Part shown: positions 8,328 through 16,787 of the stretch, in pieces
Layout: each line of letters starts with the position of its first letter
Numbering within the stretch: the first letter of the stretch is position 1
Assembly: GCA_023440965.1 (NCBI GenBank)
Contig: JAEZRC010000008.1
Location: 1 to 64,000, forward strand
Direction: 5' to 3'
DNA: 64,000 nt
Origin: Bacillota bacterium
GTDB lineage: Bacteria; Bacillota; Clostridia; Oscillospirales; Ruminococcaceae
Made by a program: the position numbers and the translations under genes
The notes under the pieces: model-generated
The model's database searches: none
Told to the model about the DNA's origin: nothing
The model's input: the letters and a program-made list of their open reading frames with translations, nothing else

Positions 8328-11300
8328 ATGCATAAGGTATATAAAATAATAGTATCCAACAGAAATTTATATAAAGAAGTCGAACTTAATAGTGAAGAAA
8401 GATCAGTCGTTTTGGGAACAACAAGTGATTGTACAACAAGACTGCCAAAGGGTTTGTTCTTTTGCGATATAAGATTAAAATTTGAAAACAATGGAACAAG
8501 CTGGTGTGCTTCAAGTGATGAAAACACTTATATTTCTCCAGACTCAATTATTAAGCTCACTTCACTTGAGCTTTCACACGGTGATAGCTTTTATGTAAAA
8601 TATTCAAATTCAAACCAGGTTGTATGCAAAATTAGCTTTGTACTTGACTTTGATTTTGAGAGCAAGGATTATCTGCGCGAAATTGATATCCAGAGTATCA
8701 GCAGAATTAATATCGGCGGTGCTGGGAATTGTGAAATTTTCCTTCAGGATGAACTTATAAAAAATGATGTAGTACGCCTTGAAAAACAGGGTGGAAAATG
8801 CATAATTTACGATAATGGCACAAAATACGGCGTATATGTAAACGGCAATAAAATAGAAGGGAAATGCGAAGTTAATGACTTTGACTTTTTCTCGATAGTC
8901 GGCTGTTCTTTCTATTATAAATATGGAAAGCTATATACTTCACGCTTTAATACAAAAGTAAACAACCTAAGATATGTTGATTTATCCGAACAAAAAAGTA
9001 ATTTTTCATATCCGAAATTTATCAGAAATACAAGACTCAAGCACATTGTTCCTGATGATAATATAAAAGTTCTTGACCCGCCGGCATTAAGCGATAAGCC
9101 AAAGAATGGCTTGCTTATGTCTTTGCTTCCTGCACTTGCTATGGTGGGAATGATTGTTGTTCTGCGTGGAGTAATGGGCGGTGGCGGTTCTTTTATAATC
9201 TTCAGCGTAGCAAGTATGTCGATTGGTATTCTTACATCAATATTGAATTTTATAAAAGGACGTCGTGATTACAAAAAGGACAAGCGTAATCGTATTGAAA
9301 AATACAATAATTACATAGAAAACAAAAAAGAAGAAATTATAGAAAGCCGAAAGTCCGAAAAGAATATTCTTGATGATATATATTATTCGTTTGATCGTGA
9401 ATATCAGATGGTCAAAGACTTTTCAGGTGATTTATTCGACCGTTGCGAAACCGATGAGGATTTTCTTCAGGTCAGAATCGGTATCGGTGCTCTACCAGCT
9501 AAAAGAGTAATTGAATATCAGCAGAAGGAAGCTCTTGAAATTACTGACGAGCTTTCCGAACTTCCACATCAAATCAGTCAGGAATTCAAGTATATCAATC
9601 AGGTTCCTGTTGTATGCGATTTTGCAAAATCAAATTCAATCGGAATTATCGGTACTGAAAAAGTTTGCTATGATTTTATGAAAAATATAATGTTGGACAT
9701 CAGTATCCGCCATTATCATAACGACATAAAATTATTTATCGTTATAGATGAAAATAATGCTCATCTTGTGCAATGGGCAAGAATGCTCCCACATCTGAAG
9801 AATGATATTTTAAATTCAAGGAACATTATCTGTGACAATGACAGTAAGAACCTTATGTTTGAATATCTTTATAAGGAGCTTTCAAGACGTGAATCCTTTA
9901 AAGAAACAAGTCCTCATTTCGTTATTTTCGTGTACGATGAAATAGGAATGAAAAGGCATCCTATATCTAAATACATTGAAAACGCAAGTGACTTTGGTTT
10001 TACTTTTGTATTCTTTGAGCAAGGCAAGGAGCTTTTGCCACAGGGCTGTAAGAAGGTTATTACTTTAAGTACCCAGAAGACAGGTACTCTTGTAGATGTA
10101 GAAAACAGTGATGTTACAACTGACTTCAGCTATGAGCCAGTTTCTGACCTTTCAGCAATAGAAATTACCGAAAAAATTGCACCGATATATTGTGAAGAGG
10201 TTAGCCTTGAAGGTTCATTGAGAAAGAATATTACTTTATTTGAACTTTTGAATATAGTAGCTGTATCCGACCTTGATCTTGCAAACCGCTGGAAGACTTC
10301 TGAAGTTTACAAGACAATGGCTGCCCCTCTCGGCGTAAAAACCAAGGACGAAATTGTTTGCCTCGACCTTCACGAAAAATATCATGGACCTCATGGACTT
10401 GTTGCTGGTACTACTGGTTCTGGTAAGAGTGAAATCTTGCAGAGTTATATTTTATCAGCTGCAACATTGTTCCACCCTTATGAAGTTGGCTTTATGATTA
10501 TTGACTTTAAGGGAGGCGGAATGGTTAATCAGTTTATTGATCTTCCTCACCTTGTTGGTGCAATAACAAATATAGATGGCCGTGAAATTGACAGATCTTT
10601 GAAGTCTATCAAGGCCGAGCTCCAGAAGAGGCAGAGGGTTTTTGCTGAATGTGGAGTAAACCAGATTAACAATTACATAAAAATGTTCAAAGCAGGTGAG
10701 GTTAAGGAACCTATCCCTCACCTTATCATAATCGTCGATGAATTTGCTGAACTGAAAGCTGAACAACCTGAATTCATGAAGGAGCTTATCAGTGCGGCAC
10801 GTATCGGACGAAGCCTTGGTGTTCATCTTATCCTCGCCACACAGAAGCCAGCTGGGCAGGTTAATGAACAGATTTGGTCAAACTCAAAGTTCAAGCTTTG
10901 TCTTAAGGTTCAGACAAAGGAAGATAGTAACGAAGTGCTCAAATCTCCTCTTGCTGCTGAGATTAAAGAGCCTGGTAGATCTTATCTCCAGGTCGGCAAC
11001 AATGAAATATTTGATCTGTTCCAGTCAGCATACAGTGGTGGCCCAGTAACAAACGGCGAAGAAGGTCCGTTTAATGAATTTAAGGTATTTGGCGTTGAAC
11101 TTTCGGGAAGAAGAAAGCTTGTTTACGAAAAGAAGAAGAAGAAGTCTGACGAAAAGCAGGGCACACAGCTTAGTGCAATCGTTGATTATATAGCAGATTT
11201 CTGTGAAAAGAGTCATATTGACAGACTTCCAAGCATCTGTCTCCCACCAATACCTGAAGTTATTGAATTCAAGGGTGAAATTGAAGAACAGGATAACAAT

Positions 11301-12884
11301 GATATCAATGTATGCATTGGTATGTATGATAATCCTGAAATGCAGTATCAGGGCGACGCTGTTATCAATGTCGGTGGCGAAAATACAATTATTATTGGTT
11401 CTTCACAGTACGGCAAGACAAATCTTCTTCAGACTATTATCAGGAGCCTTACAACAAACTACTCACCGAAAGAAGTTAGTATTTATATTATGGACTTCGG
11501 TTCAATGTTCCTCAAGAATTATGAAACATTGAATCATGTTGGTGGCGTTGTCTGTCCTTCCGATGATGAAAAGCTCAAAAATCTTATGAAGCTTCTTGCT
11601 GGCGAAATGACAAGAAGAAAAGAAAAGCTAGTTAGCACTGGAGTAAGTTCATTTGCAGCTTACAGAGAAGCCGGTTTTACTGATATACCACTTATTGTTT
11701 TAATGATAGATAACCTTACAGCATTAAAGGAACTTTACTTCCAGGATGACACTGCATTAGTAAATCTATGTCGTGAAGGTCTTGCAGTCGGCGTTTCTAT
11801 AATCGCTGCTAATTCACAGACATCGGGCTTTGGTTATAAGTATCTGTCAAATTTCTCAAACCGTATAGGTCTTTATTGTAATGACCCAGGAGAGTACGGA
11901 AATCTCTTCGGTACTGCTAAGATGAAGCCTTACAATTATCCAGGAAGATGTATTGTCGAACTCAACAAATCATTATTTGAATGCCAGACATATCTTGCAT
12001 TCAACGGTGAGAAGGAAATTGACCGTGTTGAAGAACTTAGAAAATATATTGACCAACAGAATGAATTTTTCGCTCTTAATAAGGCTAAAACAATTCCACT
12101 TATACCTGCCTGCTTGACAACAGAATACATTATTAATAATTATGACCGTGTTTACAATAACTACAAAATGGTTGTAGGGCTTGATTATAATGATGTGTCT
12201 GCAACAACCTTTGACCTTAATAATCTTGGTGTACTGGCTATTTCAGGACGAGCTAATTCAGGTAAGAGTAACTTTGTCAAGAATATTGTTAATAACGCAG
12301 ATTTAAACAGCGAAACATCACCAGTAAACATTGCTGTTATCGACGGTATTCAGAGAAAATTCGAATGCCTGAAGAACTATAAGAGTGTCACAGAATATTC
12401 AATTCTACCTGATCAGGTGTGCAAGATTATTGATGAATGGCATCAGGAACTTGATAAGCGTTACCAAATGCTTATGGATGGGCAGGATAAGCAATTTGCT
12501 AGTCTGCCACTGTTAATGCTTATCATAAATAACAATGATGCAATTAACAAGATCAGCGATGATAGTGACTTACTCAATAAGTATAAATTAATGACAACCA
12601 AATTTAAGTCGATGAAGATATGTATTATTTTCGCTAATATCGACAATTCAATGGTTACATACAGCTCACCTGAAGTTCTTAAAGCTCTTAAGGAATCAAG
12701 ACAGTTTATGGTCTTTGAGGATCTTGATAACTTTAAAATCTTTGATATATCGCTTTCTGTTTCAAGGTCATTTAAAAAGCCGATTGAAATTGGTGATGGT
12801 TATTATATCAGGGAAAATGACGTCAAGAAGCTTAAAACCACTTTGTTTTCTGAAAAGGAGAGGGAAGCATATTTAATCAGCTGA
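8328..12884 (+). CDS. essC: EssC/YukBA-type FtsK/SpoIIIE motor ATPase of type VII secretion
   Basis: A 1518-residue membrane ATPase. Two FHA-like domains occupy about residues 1-95 and 105-205, then two transmembrane helices lie at about 260-281 and 285-308. Three FtsK-like ATPase domains follow. Domain 1 is complete, with Walker A around K700 (GTTGSGKS) and Walker B D804-E805. Domain 2 keeps a Walker A (K1030), but its Walker B reads MIDN with D1128-N1129. Domain 3 keeps a Walker A (K1313) but has INNN where the Walker B acid should be. This matches the EssC pattern in which domain 1 does most hydrolysis. It is the central translocase for the WXG100 and LXG proteins encoded just downstream. 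The N-terminal FHA domains are potential targets of the PP2C signalling in the same operon. Confidence 0.95.
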   Translation: MHKVYKIIVSNRNLYKEVELNSEERSVVLGTTSDCTTRLPKGLFFCDIRLKFENNGTSWCASSDENTYISPDSIIKLTSLELSHGDSFYVKYSNSNQVVCKISFVLDFDFESKDYLREIDIQSISRINIGGAGNCEIFLQDELIKNDVVRLEKQGGKCIIYDNGTKYGVYVNGNKIEGKCEVNDFDFFSIVGCSFYYKYGKLYTSRFNTKVNNLRYVDLSEQKSNFSYPKFIRNTRLKHIVPDDNIKVLDPPALSDKPKNGLLMSLLPALAMVGMIVVLRGVMGGGGSFIIFSVASMSIGILTSILNFIKGRRDYKKDKRNRIEKYNNYIENKKEEIIESRKSEKNILDDIYYSFDREYQMVKDFSGDLFDRCETDEDFLQVRIGIGALPAKRVIEYQQKEALEITDELSELPHQISQEFKYINQVPVVCDFAKSNSIGIIGTEKVCYDFMKNIMLDISIRHYHNDIKLFIVIDENNAHLVQWARMLPHLKNDILNSRNIICDNDSKNLMFEYLYKELSRRESFKETSPHFVIFVYDEIGMKRHPISKYIENASDFGFTFVFFEQGKELLPQGCKKVITLSTQKTGTLVDVENSDVTTDFSYEPVSDLSAIEITEKIAPIYCEEVSLEGSLRKNITLFELLNIVAVSDLDLANRWKTSEVYKTMAAPLGVKTKDEIVCLDLHEKYHGPHGLVAGTTGSGKSEILQSYILSAATLFHPYEVGFMIIDFKGGGMVNQFIDLPHLVGAITNIDGREIDRSLKSIKAELQKRQRVFAECGVNQINNYIKMFKAGEVKEPIPHLIIIVDEFAELKAEQPEFMKELISAARIGRSLGVHLILATQKPAGQVNEQIWSNSKFKLCLKVQTKEDSNEVLKSPLAAEIKEPGRSYLQVGNNEIFDLFQSAYSGGPVTNGEEGPFNEFKVFGVELSGRRKLVYEKKKKKSDEKQGTQLSAIVDYIADFCEKSHIDRLPSICLPPIPEVIEFKGEIEEQDNNDINVCIGMYDNPEMQYQGDAVINVGGENTIIIGSSQYGKTNLLQTIIRSLTTNYSPKEVSIYIMDFGSMFLKNYETLNHVGGVVCPSDDEKLKNLMKLLAGEMTRRKEKLVSTGVSSFAAYREAGFTDIPLIVLMIDNLTALKELYFQDDTALVNLCREGLAVGVSIIAANSQTSGFGYKYLSNFSNRIGLYCNDPGEYGNLFGTAKMKPYNYPGRCIVELNKSLFECQTYLAFNGEKEIDRVEELRKYIDQQNEFFALNKAKTIPLIPACLTTEYIINNYDRVYNNYKMVVGLDYNDVSATTFDLNNLGVLAISGRANSGKSNFVKNIVNNADLNSETSPVNIAVIDGIQRKFECLKNYKSVTEYSILPDQVCKIIDEWHQELDKRYQMLMDGQDKQFASLPLLMLIINNNDAINKISDDSDLLNKYKLMTTKFKSMKICIIFANIDNSMVTYSSPEVLKALKESRQFMVFEDLDNFKIFDISLSVSRSFKKPIEIGDGYYIRENDVKKLKTTLFSEKEREAYLIS

Positions 12885-12960
12885 CATCAAGTCAGCAATC
12901 GTACGGTGACATCTGGGCAACCAGTTAAGTCATAAATATTATTTTTAAGGAGGACTAATC

Positions 12961-13254
12961 ATGGCAAATCAGATTAGAATGACACCAGATACAATGCGTT
13001 CTCGTGCTGGTGAATACGGCCAGGAGGCTGAAGTATTAAGCGGAGTTATCAAGAAAATGGATACTTTATTGACACAGCTTCAGTCTGAATGGGAAGGCGC
13101 TGCAAGCGAAAGCTATGCTCAGAAGTATGCTGAGTTAAAGCCTGGTTTCTTGAAAGCTGAGCAATTGATCCGTGATATTCAGGCAGCACTTAATAAGACT
13201 GCTGAAATCGTTGAGAAGACAGACTCTGACATTGCTTCACAGTTTAGAGCATAG
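12961..13254 (+). CDS. esxA: WXG100 protein (EsxA/YukE type)
   Basis: A 97-residue helical hairpin protein with W44-E-G46 at the turn, and coiled-coil helices on each side. The C-terminal tail carries acidic and Asp-Ile-Ala residues in the position of the export signal of this family. The ribosome site is a strong AAGGAGG at 12950-12956. WXG100 proteins are exported through EssC and act as dimeric substrates and structural components. The gene follows essC by 76 bp and is itself followed by a stable hairpin, which fits production in excess over the ATPase. Confidence 0.95.
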   Translation: MANQIRMTPDTMRSRAGEYGQEAEVLSGVIKKMDTLLTQLQSEWEGAASESYAQKYAELKPGFLKAEQLIRDIQAALNKTAEIVEKTDSDIASQFRA

Positions 13255-13267
13255 TTTACATAATAGT

Positions 13268-13295
13268 CAACAGGGTTCTAAATGAACCCTTGTTG
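13268..13295 (+). other. Intercistronic stem-loop after the WXG100 gene
   Basis: The arms CAACAGGGTTC and GAACCCTTGTTG surround a TAAAT loop. No uridine run follows, so it is a poor terminator. It is better read as an mRNA-stabilising or processing hairpin that allows high esxA mRNA with partial read-through into the toxin module. Confidence 0.55.
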
Positions 13296-13353
13296 AACTG
13301 TTACTTAAATAATATAATAATAATTTTTTTATATAAATTTGGAGGATCTAAAA

Positions 13354-13677
13354 ATGGAAAGAGTAAATTACTTACCACTCGGCAGCTTGGTTATTGTTAA
13401 GGGCGATTTTAGAAAAACAATGATAATTTCAAGAGGATTACTTGTTGATATTAAAGGTGAAAAGGTCTTCTTTGAGTATGCAGGATGCACTTATCCAGAA
13501 GGCTTGAATGGCGACAGAGTTATGTATTTTAATCATGATGATATATCAAAGGTGGTTTTTGAAGGTTATAATGATGAAGAAAACAAATGCTTTGTCAACA
13601 ATATTAATGATATGGTCGAGAAAACAAATCCAGCGAAAGGCAATGTTGAGGAAATTAAGCAAAAGATGGAGGAATAA
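13354..13677 (+). CDS. DUF4176-like protein of LXG toxin loci
   Basis: A 107-residue protein. The start is ATG 13354, 8 bases after GGAGG at 13341-13345; an in-frame TTG at 13339 overlaps that ribosome site and is rejected. The sequence shows the DUF4176 pattern: LPLGSLVIVKG near the start, MIISRG, FFEYAGCTYPEG, YFNHDDI and VVFEGYND. From memory, DUF4176 proteins lie next to LXG toxin genes and at least one acts as a toxin-associated chaperone or targeting factor. It is 3 bp from the next gene. The cytosolic chaperone role here is inference from family and place. Confidence 0.75.
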   Translation: MERVNYLPLGSLVIVKGDFRKTMIISRGLLVDIKGEKVFFEYAGCTYPEGLNGDRVMYFNHDDISKVVFEGYNDEENKCFVNNINDMVEKTNPAKGNVEEIKQKMEE

Positions 13678-13680
13678 TTC

Positions 13681-14100
13681 ATGTCTGAATTAAGTGATCT
13701 TTATTCTGAGCGTGATGCGAAGTATGCTGAAAAGGATGCATGTGAGAACGAGATTGCAAGCCTGAGTTCTAAAATTGAGCGATTGAAAACTGTAAAAAGT
13801 CAGCTTGATGATTACAGATGCTATGAATATTCTGAAGCCTCCTGTGTATCAATAAATCTTGCTATGATGGAAACTTACCCGTGGAACGGTGAAAAATACA
13901 ACTGGGTAGTAGATTATACGAGGGAGACCTTGTGCGGTGATTTTATTGCTTACGAAAACAGCTTGGGCAGAATACGTGATGATTTATGTGATGAAATAAC
14001 ACGTCTTGAAAACGAAAAATACTCCCATGAAGGTTGGCTTGGTAGTATTAAGAGTGCTTTGAATAGCATAGGAAACGCTATTGAAAAATTTTTTATGTAG
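13681..14100 (+). CDS. Small coiled-coil LXG partner (DUF5082/YwqH-like)
   Basis: A 139-residue protein. Residues 1-45 are a strongly charged coiled coil, a WNG triplet (WXG-like) follows near residue 62, and a second helix covers about residues 80-125. The two-helix hairpin with a W-x-G turn is the pattern of YwqH/DUF5082-like proteins, which accompany LXG toxins and WXG100 proteins. The start codon sits 3 bases after the previous stop, using GGAGGAAT within the end of the upstream gene. It probably pairs with the N-terminal LXG domain of the toxin for export. The family assignment is by pattern, not search. Confidence 0.6.
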   Translation: MSELSDLYSERDAKYAEKDACENEIASLSSKIERLKTVKSQLDDYRCYEYSEASCVSINLAMMETYPWNGEKYNWVVDYTRETLCGDFIAYENSLGRIRDDLCDEITRLENEKYSHEGWLGSIKSALNSIGNAIEKFFM

Positions 14101-14110
14101 GTGATGTTAA

Positions 14111-14443
14111 ATGGCTGACACAAATCAGATTATATTTGCATTTTCCGAACTTAGAATTCTTGCCGGCGCTTTTAAAGCAGCAGGCGAAGCGTTAAGAGTG
14201 GAGAAAAGAGAATTATCAGGATTTTCGGGCAAATCCGACGTTTTAGATAAATATGCCGAACTATATAAAACATTATGTGATGCTATTGAGGCTTATTGCG
14301 ATCTAGTTGCTCACGATTTCACATCAATAGACGGAGTAATTAAACTTATCGAAGCCGCTGATATTGCTGCTTCTGGTAATGTTAATAATGGTCTCTTTAT
14401 ATTTGGTGCTGGAGGAGGTGTGCCTAGTGGGCTATCTCATTAA
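14111..14443 (+). CDS. Small helical LXG partner protein
   Basis: A 110-residue, largely helical protein with no signal peptide, ending in a Gly-rich tail. The first helices (NQIIFAFSELRILAGAF, and a second beginning near KYAELYKTLCDAI) suit a WXG100-like hairpin with FSG near the turn. Its position directly before the LXG gene, with a 17-bp overlap when the toxin starts at 14427, matches the second small partner (Lap1/YwqI-like) of LXG operons. The overlap implies translational coupling and roughly equal amounts of partner and toxin. Confidence 0.6.
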   Translation: MADTNQIIFAFSELRILAGAFKAAGEALRVEKRELSGFSGKSDVLDKYAELYKTLCDAIEAYCDLVAHDFTSIDGVIKLIEAADIAASGNVNNGLFIFGAGGGVPSGLSH

Positions 14444-16280
14444 GTATGAGGATATCCGTACTGCAAGGGACGAAAGCTCAAAGCAGTTCAATACAACAGC
14501 TGAAAAAGTAACATCTATGAATGAAGCTATTAAAGGCATCTTGAATTGTGAGAATTTTTCAGGGCAGGCAGCAGCATGTATTAAGAACTATCTTAATGAA
14601 GTTCATGCATTTTTGCTTGCTGGTGTTTCAACATGTATGTCTACGTTTTGCCAGAAGCTTTTGCTTTATTGCGATGGGTATTATAAAATTGATTCTGACA
14701 CAAATACTATACTTCCTGAAGAAGTCTTGACTTTTCGTGTTACAGAATATGGGAAGTGCATAACAAATCTTCAGAAGGCCGAAACTCTTATTGGCGGAAA
14801 ATTTGGTGCAGTTAGCGATATTTTTGCTATTTCCAATCCGAGTATGCAGCCAAGCATTAATGCCGTAACAGAAATTAAAAATAAGATTGAAACATTACAT
14901 AATAGTACAAGCCAATACGAAACAGAGAATAAAAATCTTGCTGACCTTGAAAATCTTATTAATTCACTTAAGACTTCTATTAACAATTATGCAAATATGA
15001 CAAGTTTTGCAATTATGTATCAGCCTGGTGATATTACTCTAAATCAGGATAATATCAATCTGCTCAACAATATGATAACTGCTATTAATAAGGCGCAGGA
15101 AGATGCCAGTGCAATTAAGGTTGCTGCCGACCACCAGAATGAAATATACGTAAAAATGGCTGCTGAAGAACGTAAGACTCAGGGTGTATGGGGCGTTATA
15201 GGCGGAGTAGTATTAGTTGTTGGTGGAGCAATTTGTATTGTATGTACAGCTGGTGCGGCTACTCCAATTGTTATTGGTGGTGCAGTGGCAGGTGGCGGAA
15301 CAATCTTGTTTGGTACTGCTGATGTTATTTCAGGAGTACAGGATTATAATTATGGAAGTCAAAATGATATTGATTCATGGACACTTAATAAATGGATTGT
15401 CGAAAAACCATTCCAGGGTAATGAAACTGCATATACAATAACAAAGACAGCCTTCGCCTTCTCATCAAGTGTATTTACTGGCTTGGGTACAGCAAGTACA
15501 ACAGGAACATTGACATATAGAAGTGGAACAGTTATATTAGGAAAGGAATCTATCAACTTAGGAGTTGATCAGGGTTCAAATTTCCTTGCTGATCAACTTA
15601 ATTTGACTGAAGGACAGAAGTTCTTCTTCAATCTTGCGGCAACACAACTTACAGGAAAAGGACTGAATTCTCTTGACGAAAGACTAAATATTTCTGGGAC
15701 TCCACCTGTAGTAGACTTATCTAACCATGAAAATCATGGTCCTACACCAGAACAGCAGGCAAATCTTGATCATCTTGCCGAACTTGGTCAGGCAGAAATT
15801 GATGCACGAGTTGCAACTGGTGAGCTTCCTGCATGCTTTAGGACTCATATGGACTATACCCCTTCATCAGGTATTGATCTTGTTGCTACTCCAGGAAGAA
15901 CCACAACAGTATTAGGTAGATTTGGTGCTGATACAGATCGAATTATTAATACAGAGCTACAATTGCCTAGATCAACTGATTTTTCAGGAAGAGAAGGTGG
16001 ATTTAATCTGCTTAATGTTCCAGACGAATTATATCAGGCAACACCTTCGCGTCCAGCTTTGACACCTCAGGAGTTTTGGGAACAGTATAACAAGCCATTT
16101 CTTGATGATGCTATTAACCGTGGTGATGTAATAGCAATGGCAACACGTCCTGAACCTTCGCAGCTTGTTGATGCTGCAACAGGAAAGTTGACTGGCTTTG
16201 GTCGTGAATATTACTATCTACAGAGTAAAGGCTATACATATAACCCAAGCTTAAGTATAATGGAGAAGGTGGGCGACTAA
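14427..16280 (+). CDS. LXG-domain polymorphic toxin, type VII substrate
   Basis: A 617-residue protein with GTG start at 14427, 7 bases after an AGGAGGT site at 14413-14419. The in-frame ATG at 14364 would add a hydrophobic stretch that is only a shadow of the upstream gene. Residues 1 to about 240 are helical and fit an LXG export domain. Residues about 254-292 form a Gly/Ala-rich glycine-zipper hydrophobic segment. A pretoxin-like linker runs to about 418. The C-terminal block from about 482 carries TVLGRFGAD, FLDDAINRGDVIA and EYYYLQSKGY, which resemble a recurrent polymorphic-toxin tip domain that I cannot name; its enzymatic activity is unknown. The next gene, 1 bp away, is the candidate immunity gene. 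Confidence 0.85.
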   Translation: MGYLIKYEDIRTARDESSKQFNTTAEKVTSMNEAIKGILNCENFSGQAAACIKNYLNEVHAFLLAGVSTCMSTFCQKLLLYCDGYYKIDSDTNTILPEEVLTFRVTEYGKCITNLQKAETLIGGKFGAVSDIFAISNPSMQPSINAVTEIKNKIETLHNSTSQYETENKNLADLENLINSLKTSINNYANMTSFAIMYQPGDITLNQDNINLLNNMITAINKAQEDASAIKVAADHQNEIYVKMAAEERKTQGVWGVIGGVVLVVGGAICIVCTAGAATPIVIGGAVAGGGTILFGTADVISGVQDYNYGSQNDIDSWTLNKWIVEKPFQGNETAYTITKTAFAFSSSVFTGLGTASTTGTLTYRSGTVILGKESINLGVDQGSNFLADQLNLTEGQKFFFNLAATQLTGKGLNSLDERLNISGTPPVVDLSNHENHGPTPEQQANLDHLAELGQAEIDARVATGELPACFRTHMDYTPSSGIDLVATPGRTTTVLGRFGADTDRIINTELQLPRSTDFSGREGGFNLLNVPDELYQATPSRPALTPQEFWEQYNKPFLDDAINRGDVIAMATRPEPSQLVDAATGKLTGFGREYYYLQSKGYTYNPSLSIMEKVGD

Positions 16281-16281
16281 T

Positions 16282-16680
16282 ATGATTATTAATAACTTTA
16301 ATATAAGTGAACAGGCAAATAAATTAGCAAAGTTTGAATATACAATTAATTATGATGACATCAACAGATTAGTTCTTGAAAACGATAATAACCAAATTAT
16401 TATATGCAATAATGTTATTGATAATAATATTGAAATGTCAATAAGATTTAAGGAAATGAACAAGAACTTTGATATTCCATGGATTTATCTTATTGATACT
16501 GGCAAGAAACTTGATAAGCTTCAGAAGAATGAAATAATTGAAACATTAGTTAATTATATTTCAGATAATTATCATAAGGTTTCCGATGTTGCTTTTTGTG
16601 AAAACAAGATTTCTCAGGTAAGTAAATATATCAGTGACCATCTCGCTGATATGATAAATAATGAAATTAACTCTTTATAA
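16282..16680 (+). CDS. Candidate immunity protein for the LXG toxin
   Basis: A 132-residue acidic, Asn/Ile-rich cytosolic protein with no recognised family. The start ATG is 1 base after the toxin stop, with GAGAAGGTGG in the toxin end as ribosome site, so expression is tightly coupled. A single small soluble gene placed directly after a polymorphic toxin and followed by a terminator is the standard location of an immunity gene. The function is inferred from position alone. Confidence 0.6.
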   Translation: MIINNFNISEQANKLAKFEYTINYDDINRLVLENDNNQIIICNNVIDNNIEMSIRFKEMNKNFDIPWIYLIDTGKKLDKLQKNEIIETLVNYISDNYHKVSDVAFCENKISQVSKYISDHLADMINNEINSL

Positions 16681-16701
16681 AATGTAGAAAATGATATTTA
16701 A

Positions 16702-16731
16702 AAGGCAGGATATTAATCCTGCCTTTTGTTG
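16702..16731 (+). terminator. Terminator of the T7SS/LXG operon
   Basis: AAGGCAGGA and TCCTGCCTT arms with an ATTAA loop are followed by TTGTTG. This closes the long + strand operon. Confidence 0.8.
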
Positions 16732-16751
16732 TAAAGTAATGCTAATTGTGG

Positions 16752-16757
16752 TATAAT
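16752..16757 (+). promoter_or_regulatory. Extended -10 promoter for TVP38-family gene
   Basis: TATAAT is preceded by TGG, an extended -10. No good -35 lies at normal spacing. A ribosome site AGGAGAA is at 16772-16778. Confidence 0.5.
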
Positions 16758-16787
16758 AATTAAAAAAATGCAGGAGAAACAAACCCT

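Noticed and set aside
10455..10826. 123-codon minus-strand frame inside essC
   Set aside because: It mirrors the FtsK domain 1 coding sequence, has no start signal, and its composition is that of an antisense shadow.
14364..14426. Upstream ATG extension of the LXG toxin
   Set aside because: The extra residues are hydrophobic translation of the preceding gene in another frame, and a strong ribosome site places the start at GTG 14427.
1..16680. Prophage or integrative element carrying the T7SS
   Set aside because: No integrase, transposase, repeat-flanked ends or phage structural genes are visible in the window; the left border is outside it.
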